Source of the DNA: Treponema sp.
GTDB taxonomy: Bacteria; Spirochaetota; Spirochaetia; Treponematales; Rectinemataceae
Reading direction: 5' to 3'
Length of the DNA: 9,471 nt
Assembly: GCA_012516755.1 (NCBI GenBank)
Contig: JAAYWE010000124.1
Coordinates: 1-9,471, forward strand
In this document: positions 1-6,484 of the stretch, in pieces
Position numbering within the stretch: position 1 is the stretch's first letter
Layout: the number at the start of each line of letters is the position of its first letter
Notes under the pieces: model-generated
The model's database searches: none
What the model saw: the letters and a program-made list of their open reading frames with translations, nothing else
What the model was told of the DNA's origin: nothing
Made by a program: the position numbers and the translations under genes

Positions 1-344
1 GGATGGTCGACAAACAGGTTTAGATCTCGGCGCAACAGCAGGGCACGGCGCGGCCTCTCCCATCTCTTCAGTTCCCCGGCAAATGACCAGGATTGCCAGC
101 CATTGACCAGCACGAATCTCTTTCGCGCGGAAGAAAGCTTTTCTGTGGCACTGCCTAAGCTAAACCCTGCGGCTTCTTCCGCATTTTGGCACTCATTGCC
201 CAGCGCATCGCAAAGACTCTTGATCTCAATCTCCCCCAGCTCCAGGAGCGGCTCATCGCACTCTATCGACTCTTTAGCCTTAAAGAAGATCTTCAAAATG
301 TGGCTGGAAGTTCTATCAAGTATTAGCTCTACCTTCGAATTCAT
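1..344 (-). CDS. Probable GH36-type alpha-galactosidase, N-terminal fragment (runs off the left edge)
   Basis: An open minus-strand frame begins at the ATG at 344-342 and has no stop before the window edge, giving 114 codons. Around residues 77-90 it reads VLVNGWQSWSFAGEL, followed by an Arg-rich stretch and LNLFVDH. The N-G/N-W-Q-S-W element is typical of the N-terminal beta-sandwich of bacterial GH36 alpha-galactosidases; Thermotoga GalA, as I remember it, has a matching NNWQSW. The catalytic barrel would lie outside the window, so activity cannot be judged. GH36 enzymes release alpha-1,6-linked galactose from raffinose-type sugars or galactomannan side chains. No signal peptide is seen, so a cytoplasmic enzyme is likely. 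No Shine-Dalgarno sequence precedes the ATG. A -10-like TATGAT sits 12-18 bases upstream, and the gene diverges from thyX across a repeat- and palindrome-bearing spacer. Another sugar-active family sharing this N-terminal fold is possible. Confidence 0.6.
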   Translation of the reverse strand, partial: MNSKVELILDRTSSHILKIFFKAKESIECDEPLLELGEIEIKSLCDALGNECQNAEEAAGFSLGSATEKLSSARKRFVLVNGWQSWSFAGELKRWERPRRALLLRRDLNLFVDH

Positions 345-356
345 GGGGTTTATGCT

Positions 357-362
357 ATCATA
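357..362 (-). promoter_or_regulatory. Candidate -10 box for the galactosidase gene
   Basis: On the minus strand TATGAT reads from 362 to 357 and matches TATAAT at five of six positions. Transcription would begin near 349-351, leaving a 5' leader of only about 5-7 bases before the ATG at 344. No convincing -35 hexamer lies at the usual spacing, so a bound activator or the nearby repeats may matter. This is inference from sequence only. Confidence 0.35.
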
Positions 363-379
363 GTCCAGCAATGTTTGGC

Positions 380-408
380 ATATCCATTGCTAGTATATCC
401 ATTGCCAG
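380..408. repeat. Two tandem copies of a 14-bp repeat
   Basis: ATATCCATTGCTAG (380-393) is followed after one base by ATATCCATTGCCAG (395-408). The copies differ at one base and have a period of 15. The second copy runs into the palindrome at 401-418. The arrangement looks like a tandem regulator-binding site or a small local duplication in the galactosidase-thyX spacer. Confidence 0.6.
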
Positions 409-418
409 TCCTGGCAAT
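401..418. promoter_or_regulatory. Perfect 18-bp palindrome, candidate operator
   Basis: ATTGCCAGtcCTGGCAAT has two 8-base arms that are exact reverse complements around a 2-base centre. It lies in the divergent spacer, 57 bp upstream of the galactosidase start and about 50 bp upstream of the thyX start. A near half-site, ATTGCTAG, recurs at 386-393. The symmetry and size suit a dimeric helix-turn-helix regulator. A sugar-responsive repressor of the galactosidase is the natural guess, but the site could serve either gene. Confidence 0.5.
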
Positions 419-456
419 TTCTTTCCGGGTCTCAATACAACAAATCGGATATGTGC

Positions 457-462
457 TACAAT
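457..462 (+). promoter_or_regulatory. Candidate -10 box for thyX
   Basis: TACAAT matches TATAAT at five of six positions and ends 6 bases before the ATG at 469. A start site 7 bases downstream would fall on that ATG, predicting a leaderless message. The -35 position (434-439, AATACA at 17-bp spacing) is weak. If correct, this box would lie inside any longer reading frame starting at 451, which argues for the start at 469. Confidence 0.35.
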
Positions 463-468
463 AGATCT

Positions 469-1359
469 ATGGCACACTGTATAGTTCCGGAAGCAGAAGC
501 GATTCTAGACAAAGAATTCCCCGTTCTCGACAAAGGGTTTGTCCGACTTGTCGACTATCTTGGCGGAGACCAGCGCATTGCGCAGGCCGCCCGAGTCTCC
601 TATGGTGAGGGCACCAAGAGTTATCGTGAAGATGCGGCGCTCATAGATTACCTATGGCGGCATGAGCATACAAGCCCATTCGAGCAGGTTGTGCTCACCT
701 TTCATGTAAAGCTACCTATTTTCGTGGCACGACAGTGGATTCGCCACCGTACCGCGCGCGTCAACGAGATTTCCGGTCGCTATTCCATTATGCGAGATGA
801 GTTTTTTCTTCCATATGAAGATGCCTTGGCACCACAGAGCGAAGACAATAAGCAAGGCCGTTCCGACATGCCTTTCGACAAACAAACAGCATCGAGGATC
901 CAGGATATTCTCAAGGGAGGATATCTCTTTTCCTATGAGCGCTATAGGGAGCTGATCGATATGGGCCTTGCCCGCGAGGTGGCTCGCATAGCCCTGCCCC
1001 TTTCTCTCTATACCGAATTGTATTGGCAGATGGATCTGCATAATCTCTTTCGTTTTCTCATGTTAAGGCTAGACTCCCATGCACAGCGTGAAATCCGCGA
1101 ATATGCAAAGGTCATTCTCGAGATAACCAGAAAAGTTGCGCCTGCTGCAACGGCGAGTTTTGAACGATATACTTTAGAGGCTGTGCGATTCTCTGGGCCT
1201 GAGGTGAGGGAGCTTCGACGAAGACTAATGAAGGCCGAATCCTTAGAAGATGTCGCGACAAAATGCGTGGAATCGAGCAAAGAAGACCAGCCTAGCGAGC
1301 TATCCAGGAAAGAGCTCGAGCGCTTCGAAGAGAAGCTCAAATCTGGTCGCCAGCTCTAG
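469..1359 (+). CDS. thyX: Flavin-dependent thymidylate synthase ThyX
   Basis: ThyX methylates dUMP to dTMP using methylenetetrahydrofolate as carbon donor and reduced FAD as hydride carrier. It is a cytosolic homotetramer that replaces ThyA. The signature RHRTARVNEISGRYS is complete at residues 92-106 of this 296-residue product. FHVKLPIFVARQW lies just before it, and the LDSHAQREI segment of the C-terminal half is also present. The protein is longer than the roughly 220-residue Thermotoga enzyme because it has an N-terminal PEAEAILDK segment, a polar insert after the signature, and a charged tail of about 50 residues. It resembles the roughly 300-residue ThyX class. An upstream in-frame ATG at 451 would add six residues. 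I prefer 469 because the following sequence resembles the usual N-terminus of this class and a -10-like box lies between the two ATGs. No Shine-Dalgarno sequence precedes either. The stop is TAG. Confidence 0.95.
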   Translation: MAHCIVPEAEAILDKEFPVLDKGFVRLVDYLGGDQRIAQAARVSYGEGTKSYREDAALIDYLWRHEHTSPFEQVVLTFHVKLPIFVARQWIRHRTARVNEISGRYSIMRDEFFLPYEDALAPQSEDNKQGRSDMPFDKQTASRIQDILKGGYLFSYERYRELIDMGLAREVARIALPLSLYTELYWQMDLHNLFRFLMLRLDSHAQREIREYAKVILEITRKVAPAATASFERYTLEAVRFSGPEVRELRRRLMKAESLEDVATKCVESSKEDQPSELSRKELERFEEKLKSGRQL

Positions 1360-1382
1360 GTAACATATTTATTAGTGCTACA

Positions 1383-1434
1383 AACCTTGTGTACGACAAT
1401 ATAAACAGGGTTCGTATCAGTATACGGAGCTCCG
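1383..1434. terminator. Hairpins in the convergent thyX / HD-GYP spacer, weak terminator candidates
   Basis: The 87-bp spacer holds AACCTTGT (1383-1390) pairing with ACAGGGTT (1405-1412) around a 14-base loop, with one G-U pair. It also holds the perfect 10-base palindrome CGGAGCTCCG (1425-1434), flanked by TATA on both sides. Both are placed where converging transcripts should end, but neither is followed by a clear T-run, so intrinsic termination is uncertain. Confidence 0.25.
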
Positions 1435-1446
1435 CTATATTCTTGC

Positions 1447-3213
1447 TCAATCCTTTATCTTGTCTACGATCCCCAAAAAAACATCGACGATCCGGGGATC
1501 GAAATGTTTCCCTGATTGCGATCGGATATATTCTAAAGCCGCCTCGCGAGTCCAAGCATGACGATAAGGCCTTTCGCTTGTCATTGCATCGTAGACGTCT
1601 GCTACTGAGAATATCCTTGCAAGTAAAGGAATATTATCGCCTTTTAGACCCTGCGGATATCCTTTGCCATCCCAGCGCTCGTGATGGCAATATGGTACGC
1701 TAAGCGCATCTTTCAAGAAGTCTATAGGCCGCAGGAGCTCGTACGCAAAAGATGTATGGGTACGCATGATTGCTTCTTCTTCCTTGGTGAATGCCTTGGG
1801 TTTTCGTAGAATGTTGTCCGGTATGCCGATTTTCCCTACATCGTGAAGTATGGCGCCACGTCTTAGGTTTTCGAGTGTCTTCTCATCGAGGGAAAGAGCT
1901 TCGCCTATTGCAAGGGCTATTTCTGTTACCCGCAGTGTATGCTGGAAGGTTTCATTATCCCTATAGCCGATCGCGCGAGCCCAGCCCTTCAAGGTCTCAT
2001 CGTAAGCTGTCTTGATTTCCTTCTCCGCTTCCTTCAGAGCTCGGACATGTTGTATACGCCCAATGACAATACCTGAGTATGATCCGAACATTTCAGCAAA
2101 TTCGACGAGCTCCTTGGTAAAGGACAAAGGCGCCTTGATCGAAATATGAAAGACTCCCAATATTCTTTCTTCATATGTTACGGGCAATCCTATATTAGCG
2201 CATCCTGGCGGGATTAACGAAAGGTTCCTCGATATGAGGAAAGGATCTTCTCTAATTTCAGGCGAGAAACGCATCTTTCCACTTTGGAATATGGCTCCGC
2301 TTATGCTCTCATCTGGCTTTAGCGGTATTTCAAAGACCCTATCGAGCCAAGACCTGGCTGCAACCTTTTCCAACATGTCTGTCTGTGGATTATAGATTAG
2401 TAGGGCAACGGATTCAGCCTGTATTGCTTCGAATGCGCTATCGACAAGGAATCCGTAGAGCTTGTATGGTTCCGTCTCGATTCCAATCTGTTCATTTATT
2501 CTATGTAGTATCTCAAGCCAATGCAGACGTTCTTGGAGGACTTCTATGAGCCTTACAGACCTTATAGCCATACCGACAATCTCGCTCATAGACTGCAGGA
2601 GGCGCAGGTCAGAATCATCGAAAGCGTAATCTTTGCTCTCTACTCCTATTGCTCCCTCCACCTTGCCTTCGATCGATATGGGAGCATATATGCCATACTT
2701 GATATTCAGATCGGTCTGAACATAATGCGGATCAGAGGGTAAATCCATACACCGTATAGGCTTTCCGCTATCAATGACATAGCCTGTCATACCCAGACCA
2801 GGACGGTCGATCAATCCATCAAAGAGATGTATCCTCTTTTGCAATTCTTCGACGTTCTTAACAAGCGAACTCCTGTACGAAATCGTCTCAAGAGTCTCGC
2901 CGAATCTGGATTTGAATCTTATTACCGAAGGCTGCCAATTCTTTTCTCTTTCGAGAATGCTGAGTGTAGTGTCTGCAACCTCCTGAAGGCTCGTCTTCCT
3001 GCCAACCTCAAGAGCTATTTTGTTGAGGATGGAGAGCTCCGAGGTCTTCCGGTTATTATCGCGCTGTATGAGAAATGTTCTCAAAGCTATCAAGGCAGCT
3101 TGAATAAAGTCATTTCGTCGCTCTTCATCTGCTTCGATTTTATCAGTGTCTATTGCCGTGTAGAAAATCCAAAACGCACAGCCTTCCAGTTTGTCCTCCG
3201 GGATAATCGGCAT
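1447..3213 (-). CDS. GAF-GAF-HD-GYP cyclic-di-GMP phosphodiesterase, C-terminal part of a gene split by an in-frame TAG
   Basis: Read from the first ATG after the amber codon, this is 588 residues. Residues 1-50 are the second half of a GAF-like domain whose first half lies in the upstream frame. A complete GAF domain follows at about 60-222, another at about 228-388, a short helical linker, and an HD-GYP domain at about 405-588. The catalytic module is intact: His425, the HD pair at 457-458 in HDVGKIGIPD, His510-His511 in HHERWDGKGYP with GYP at 518-520, and DVYDAMTSERPYR. HD-GYP enzymes are metal-dependent hydrolases that degrade cyclic di-GMP, and the GAF domains should sense a small ligand or redox state. 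No membrane segment is seen, so the protein is probably cytosolic. No Shine-Dalgarno sequence precedes this ATG, so independent translation would be poor. The piece may be silent, made by readthrough, or part of a full protein if the stop is an error. The stop here is TGA. Confidence 0.85.
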   Translation of the reverse strand: MPIIPEDKLEGCAFWIFYTAIDTDKIEADEERRNDFIQAALIALRTFLIQRDNNRKTSELSILNKIALEVGRKTSLQEVADTTLSILEREKNWQPSVIRFKSRFGETLETISYRSSLVKNVEELQKRIHLFDGLIDRPGLGMTGYVIDSGKPIRCMDLPSDPHYVQTDLNIKYGIYAPISIEGKVEGAIGVESKDYAFDDSDLRLLQSMSEIVGMAIRSVRLIEVLQERLHWLEILHRINEQIGIETEPYKLYGFLVDSAFEAIQAESVALLIYNPQTDMLEKVAARSWLDRVFEIPLKPDESISGAIFQSGKMRFSPEIREDPFLISRNLSLIPPGCANIGLPVTYEERILGVFHISIKAPLSFTKELVEFAEMFGSYSGIVIGRIQHVRALKEAEKEIKTAYDETLKGWARAIGYRDNETFQHTLRVTEIALAIGEALSLDEKTLENLRRGAILHDVGKIGIPDNILRKPKAFTKEEEAIMRTHTSFAYELLRPIDFLKDALSVPYCHHERWDGKGYPQGLKGDNIPLLARIFSVADVYDAMTSERPYRHAWTREAALEYIRSQSGKHFDPRIVDVFLGIVDKIKD

Positions 3214-3225
3214 AAAAAGGATCTG

Positions 3226-3228
3226 CTA
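3226..3228 (-). other. In-frame amber codon splitting one PAS-GAF-HD-GYP gene
   Basis: The two flanking open frames are in the same reading frame. On the minus strand the codons run GAA GAT CAA TCC TAG CAG ATC CTT TTT ATG CCG. Reading through the TAG gives a continuous 838-residue protein in which RLHKMPIKEDQS-x-QILFMPIIPEDKLEGC forms the middle of a GAF-like domain. TAG differs by one transition from CAG (Gln). TAG also ends thyX and the binding-protein gene in this window, so a general reassignment of TAG is unlikely. A recent nonsense mutation or a base-call error fits best, with programmed readthrough the rarer alternative. Confidence 0.85.
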
Positions 3229-3963
3229 GGATTGATCTTCTTTGATGGGCATCTTATGCAATCTGTCTCTGCATGATTCGCATTTTGTAATAATCCTTGA
3301 ATTCTCGATAATCCACCTCAGCGTAACATTATCGATTGGATCTGAGGATACAAGCTGCGGGGATTCACTTGAGGCTCCCCAAACTTCCTCAACAAAACCA
3401 TTTTCATGCTGCACAAAGCTCATGAAGCCGCAGTTGTGAGGTTCCGCATATAGCTTATGCATAGAATCCAGGATGAGCGATATAGCAAGGTTTACATCCG
3501 AGAAGAATTCTTTCTTTAACGGCATAGATGCCAAGTCAGAGATCGCCTCTAGCAGCCTTTCGCGCTGCTTTAATGGTCCAATATCGATCAGCATAGTCTC
3601 GATTATTGTATCGTTCTTTTCGATCCATGAAGTTGCCGATATTAGTACATCCAGTTCCGCTCCATTTAGCTGTCGCACTCTGATATCTATGGGTGGAACC
3701 GAAGGACGACCATTTCGCAGTTGGCGCGTTCTATCGAGAATGCAATCGTAATACTCGGGGCATATCAGTGTTTCAATAGAAGGTTTGCCGATGAATTCTG
3801 AAGCGGACCGTCCTCCTAACATTCTGACAGCAGTCTCATTCAGGTCCTGAATTATTCCATTGACCTGAATCAATATGCCGGCTTGCTGGGTTTCGTAGAT
3901 GTGTCGCCAGAACGAAGCATCCCTTGCAAGAGCCTGTATGGCTTCTGATTCTCTTTGACTCAT
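3226..3963 (-). CDS. PAS domain plus first half of a GAF domain, N-terminal part of the split HD-GYP protein
   Basis: The 245-residue frame begins at the ATG at 3963-3961. Residues 20-130 form a PAS fold, seen as FWRHIYETQQAGILIQ, DLNETAVRMLGG, a Gly-Arg turn and the closing strand TIIETMLIDIGPLKQRERL. Residues from about 140 begin a GAF-like domain that stops abruptly at Ser245, before its last strands. The missing strands are encoded directly after the TAG. A CESC pair at 228-231 could bind metal or report redox state, which is only a suggestion. On its own this product has no output domain, so it would be at most a free sensor. Its natural role is as the input half of the cyclic-di-GMP phosphodiesterase encoded immediately downstream. 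No good Shine-Dalgarno sequence is visible before the start. The spacer upstream contains twin hairpins. Confidence 0.8.
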   Translation of the reverse strand: MSQRESEAIQALARDASFWRHIYETQQAGILIQVNGIIQDLNETAVRMLGGRSASEFIGKPSIETLICPEYYDCILDRTRQLRNGRPSVPPIDIRVRQLNGAELDVLISATSWIEKNDTIIETMLIDIGPLKQRERLLEAISDLASMPLKKEFFSDVNLAISLILDSMHKLYAEPHNCGFMSFVQHENGFVEEVWGASSESPQLVSSDPIDNVTLRWIIENSRIITKCESCRDRLHKMPIKEDQS

Positions 3964-3983
3964 TTTTTATATCACTGCCTGTT

Positions 3984-4020
3984 TCGACCCTTTGGGTCGA
4001 TGTTTCACCCCCTTTGGGGG
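3984..4020. repeat. Twin short hairpins with identical TTT loops
   Basis: TCGACCC-TTT-GGGTCGA (3984-4000) and CCCCC-TTT-GGGGG (4008-4020) stand side by side. Each follows GTTTC, so the pair also forms an imperfect direct repeat of about 20 bp. They lie 20-57 bases upstream of the PAS gene start and downstream of the dehydrogenase gene, both minus strand. On neither strand is there a clear T-run, so they are not classic terminators. They could cap the dehydrogenase mRNA 3' end, shape the PAS gene leader, or be small repeat elements found elsewhere in the genome. Confidence 0.55.
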
Positions 4021-4067
4021 CAATTATTTATTCTAATGTCCAGCATAGAGCTTCAACAATGTTTGCT

Positions 4068-4112
4068 ATATCGGCACAAAAATCATAAAAATCAATCTAT
4101 TATCGCCGATAT
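4068..4112. repeat. Spaced 8-bp inverted repeat
   Basis: ATATCGGC (4068-4075) and GCCGATAT (4105-4112) are exact reverse complements separated by 29 A/T-rich bases. They lie in the spacer after the dehydrogenase stop. They could form a long-loop hairpin at the transcript end, or be chance. The rest of the 3964-4142 spacer shows no credible gene. Confidence 0.3.
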
Positions 4113-4142
4113 CGAAGAAATCATAAAGGCAATATTGCATTT

Positions 4143-5021
4143 TTATGCTAATCCGCGCTCATAGAGCAGATATATTGCCTGCGTGCCCAGCTCTCCCATT
4201 CCGTCGTTCACCATCTTGGCAAAAAGGCGTTCGGAAAGAGTCAACATTGGCAATTCTACATGCATTGCATGAGCGGAATCCAAAGCTATGCGCAGATCCT
4301 TGAGAAAATGCTTACTATAGAAGCCTGGATCGAAATTTCTCTCAAGCATTCGTGGTGCATTGTTAGAGAGCTGCCAGCTTTGCGCGGCGCCATTCACAAT
4401 CGATAAGAGCGCATGTTTTGGATCGAGGCCTGCGTTTTTTGCATAGATAAGAGCCTCTACTGTGCCAAGAAGGTTGCCTGCCACGGCTATTTGGTTGGCC
4501 ATTTTTGTATGCTGACCAGCACCAGGACCGCCTTGCAGGATGACAGTCCTGCCCACTATTTCAAGGAGGGGTTTTACTTTCTGGAATGTCTCTTCCTCGC
4601 CGCCGACCATGATGGTCAAAGTAGCATTCTTTGCGCCGATATCCCCGCCCGAAACAGGCGCATCGATTGCGTTCAGTCCGCGAACTTTTGCCGATTCGTA
4701 GATTCGAACCGCAAGATCAGGTCTCGATGTGGTGAAATCGACGAGAATAGTGCCAGATCTAGCATTCTCAATAAGGCCATCCGAGCCGAAGTATATCTCT
4801 TCCACATCTTTTGGATAGCCAACCATAGTAAAGATCACATCGCATTCCTGAGCAATTCGTTTGGGAGAATCTCGCCATTCGGCCCCTGCGTCTAATACGA
4901 GCCGTGCCTTGCTTTTCGTACGCGAATAGACCAAAAGCCTTTCGCCGGAAGCGCGAATATGTCCGGCCATGGGAGCCCCCATCACACCCAGTCCAATGAA
5001 TCCAATTGTTCTTTGCGCCAT
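4143..5021 (-). CDS. NAD(P)-dependent beta-hydroxyacid dehydrogenase (GarR / 3-hydroxyisobutyrate dehydrogenase family)
   Basis: This 292-residue protein has the usual family length and layout. The N-terminal Rossmann domain carries GFIGLGVMGAPMA at residues 7-19. The substrate-binding element DAPVSGG lies at 120-126. GAGQHTKMANQ at 168-178 supplies the catalytic lysine, Lys173, and the conserved Asn177. The C-terminal helical domain ends in MGELGTQAIYLLYERGL. Relatives reduce tartronate semialdehyde to glycerate (GarR/GlxR) or oxidise 3-hydroxyisobutyrate or 4-hydroxybutyrate. The substrate cannot be fixed from sequence, and no glyoxylate- or valine-pathway gene lies beside it. The start ATG has a strong Shine-Dalgarno AAAGGAGA (5036-5029). 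A TTGACA promoter lies about 70 bp upstream, overlapped by a palindrome. The gene is divergent from proA and appears monocistronic. The enzyme should be soluble and cytosolic. Confidence 0.9.
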   Translation of the reverse strand: MAQRTIGFIGLGVMGAPMAGHIRASGERLLVYSRTKSKARLVLDAGAEWRDSPKRIAQECDVIFTMVGYPKDVEEIYFGSDGLIENARSGTILVDFTTSRPDLAVRIYESAKVRGLNAIDAPVSGGDIGAKNATLTIMVGGEEETFQKVKPLLEIVGRTVILQGGPGAGQHTKMANQIAVAGNLLGTVEALIYAKNAGLDPKHALLSIVNGAAQSWQLSNNAPRMLERNFDPGFYSKHFLKDLRIALDSAHAMHVELPMLTLSERLFAKMVNDGMGELGTQAIYLLYERGLA

Positions 5022-5062
5022 TTCTCGGTCTCCTTTGCAATTTAGATGTTCAATCTTCGCGA

Positions 5063-5078
5063 GGAATTATTCAATTCC
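5063..5078. promoter_or_regulatory. Palindrome over the dehydrogenase -10 region, candidate operator
   Basis: GGAATT-ATTC-AATTCC consists of two exact 6-base arms with a 4-base spacer. It covers the predicted -10 hexamer (5069-5074) of the dehydrogenase promoter, where a bound repressor would block RNA polymerase. Six-base A/T-rich arms can occur by chance, so confidence is moderate. Confidence 0.4.
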
Positions 5079-5097
5079 ACCTGGTTCATCTTGTCAA
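5069..5097 (-). promoter_or_regulatory. Promoter of the dehydrogenase gene
   Basis: On the minus strand a perfect -35 TTGACA (5097-5092) is followed after 17 bases by TTGAAT (5074-5069), which matches TATAAT at four of six positions. Transcription would start near 5062, giving a leader of about 40 bases that includes the Shine-Dalgarno sequence. This is the best sigma-70-type promoter in the window. Confidence 0.55.
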
Positions 5098-5140
5098 ATA
5101 TAATACATTTCCACCTCTTTTTGATTTCATTGATTTTTTG

Positions 5141-5146
5141 TATAGT
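5141..5146 (+). promoter_or_regulatory. Candidate -10 box for the proAB operon
   Basis: TATAGT matches TATAAT at five of six positions and ends 7 bases before the proA ATG at 5154, predicting an almost leaderless mRNA. A second candidate, TATGAT (5146-5151), would place the start beside the in-frame ATG at 5160. The upstream T-rich stretch has TTGATT at 5121-5126, at a poor spacing for the first box (14) and a long one for the second (19). Confidence 0.3.
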
Positions 5147-5153
5147 ATGATGA

Positions 5154-6470
5154 ATGAATATGCAGCAAAGACTCGAGCGGGCAAGTCTGGCCGCTTCTAG
5201 AATGCTCTCCTTAGAAACAGAAGTCAAGAATTCTGCGCTTGCCTGCATTGCACAAGGCTTGCGAGAAAATCGCGATAAGATTTTCTATGCAAATCAATTG
5301 GACCTGACCGCCGCCAGGCAAAACGGATTAGCTATACCGCTTTTAAGGCGCCTTGAATTCGACAAAAAAAAATTGGATGACGTTCTTTTGGGCATTCGGG
5401 ATATTCTTGCATTGCCAGATCCTGCAGGAAAAGTTTTGGAAGCGCGCCTTTTGGATGATGGCCTGATATTGAAAAGGGTTAGCTGCCCGATTGGACTCAT
5501 AGCGATGATCTTCGAAAGCCGCCCCGATGCCCTTGTGCAGATGGCTTCATTGGCCGTGAAGAGTGGAAACGCCATCGTGCTGAAAGGCGGCAGCGAGGCA
5601 AATGAAAGCAACAAGGTTCTGGCCACTATAATTGCCAGGGCCGGCGAAGAAAAAGGCCTTCCTTCGGACTGGCTCACCCTCCTGGAAACACGCGAAGAAG
5701 TGGGCGAACTGCTAGCATTCGATAAATATGTCGATTTGGTCATTCCTCGCGGTTCCAAGGAATTCGTTTCAAAGATAAAGGCTGAAAGCCGAATACCGGT
5801 GCTTGGGCATTCGGATGGTATCTGCCATGTCTATGTACACGAAGATGCAGACCCGGTGATGGCTATCAAAATCGTTTTGGACTCGAAGATACAGTATCCA
5901 GCTGCCTGCAATGCGGCGGAAGTACTTCTTGTGCATGCCGCATTTGCGCATCGCAGCCTTATGGCGCTTTTGCAAGCTCTTTCCAAAGCCGGAGTGATGC
6001 TCGATGTCTGCGAAAAAGCAGCCCAGATACTCGATAAGGATCCCGGGCAAACCCGGAATCTGCACTATTCTGTAAAGACCGATAAAGATTGGGCTGTCGA
6101 ATACCTGGACATGCGAATGGCTGTCAAGATTGTATATTCCCTCGATGAGGCAATTGCGCACATAAACCATTATGGGAGCAGCCACACTGATGCGATAGTC
6201 TGTGCTTCTTCCGAAGCGGCAAATCGCTTCCTCAAAGAAGTGGATTCCGCTTCGGTCTATCACAATGCCAGCACCCGATTTGCGGATGGCTATCGCTATG
6301 GCCTGGGCGCAGAAGTCGGTATTTCAACCAGCAAGATCCACGCCAGAGGCCCAATGGGACTTGAAGGACTTTGTACCTACAAATGGCTGCTCGAAGGCTA
6401 TGGGCATATCGTCAGTGACTATGCTTCAGGCGAACGCCACTTTGTGCATAAAGAACTTCCCCCGAATTGA
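5154..6470 (+). CDS. proA: Gamma-glutamyl phosphate reductase ProA
   Basis: ProA reduces gamma-glutamyl phosphate with NADPH to glutamate-5-semialdehyde, the second step of proline synthesis from glutamate. The 438-residue product is slightly longer than E. coli ProA (417). The cofactor-binding region has CPIGLIAMIFESRPD (111-125) and VLKGGSEA (142-149). The catalytic cysteine is Cys252 in IQYPAACNAAE. The C-terminal part has VYHNASTRFADG and GLGAEVGISTSKIHARGPMG, followed by a short tail ending HKELPPN. No Shine-Dalgarno sequence precedes the ATG at 5154 or the in-frame ATG at 5160 (two codons shorter), and a -10-like box lies just upstream, so the message may be leaderless. proB follows 14 bases after the stop. 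The enzyme is cytosolic and normally works with ProB to pass on the unstable phosphate. Confidence 0.96.
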   Translation: MNMQQRLERASLAASRMLSLETEVKNSALACIAQGLRENRDKIFYANQLDLTAARQNGLAIPLLRRLEFDKKKLDDVLLGIRDILALPDPAGKVLEARLLDDGLILKRVSCPIGLIAMIFESRPDALVQMASLAVKSGNAIVLKGGSEANESNKVLATIIARAGEEKGLPSDWLTLLETREEVGELLAFDKYVDLVIPRGSKEFVSKIKAESRIPVLGHSDGICHVYVHEDADPVMAIKIVLDSKIQYPAACNAAEVLLVHAAFAHRSLMALLQALSKAGVMLDVCEKAAQILDKDPGQTRNLHYSVKTDKDWAVEYLDMRMAVKIVYSLDEAIAHINHYGSSHTDAIVCASSEAANRFLKEVDSASVYHNASTRFADGYRYGLGAEVGISTSKIHARGPMGLEGLCTYKWLLEGYGHIVSDYASGERHFVHKELPPN

Positions 6471-6484
6471 GAGAGGAAAATACC

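Noticed and set aside
103..363. Plus-strand frame of 86 codons at the left edge
   Set aside because: It is the shadow of the minus-strand galactosidase fragment, whose NGWQSWSF motif gives better support. The plus-strand product is low-complexity Ser-rich sequence.
3226..3228. TAG read as pyrrolysine, or general reassignment of TAG to an amino acid
   Set aside because: TAG ends thyX and the binding-protein gene at sensible places in the same window, and PAS/GAF proteins are not known pyrrolysine users. Nothing here supports recoding.
3955..4164. Plus-strand frame of 69 codons across the PAS-dehydrogenase spacer
   Set aside because: No ribosome-binding site or recognisable domain. It overlaps the ends of two supported genes and the hairpins.
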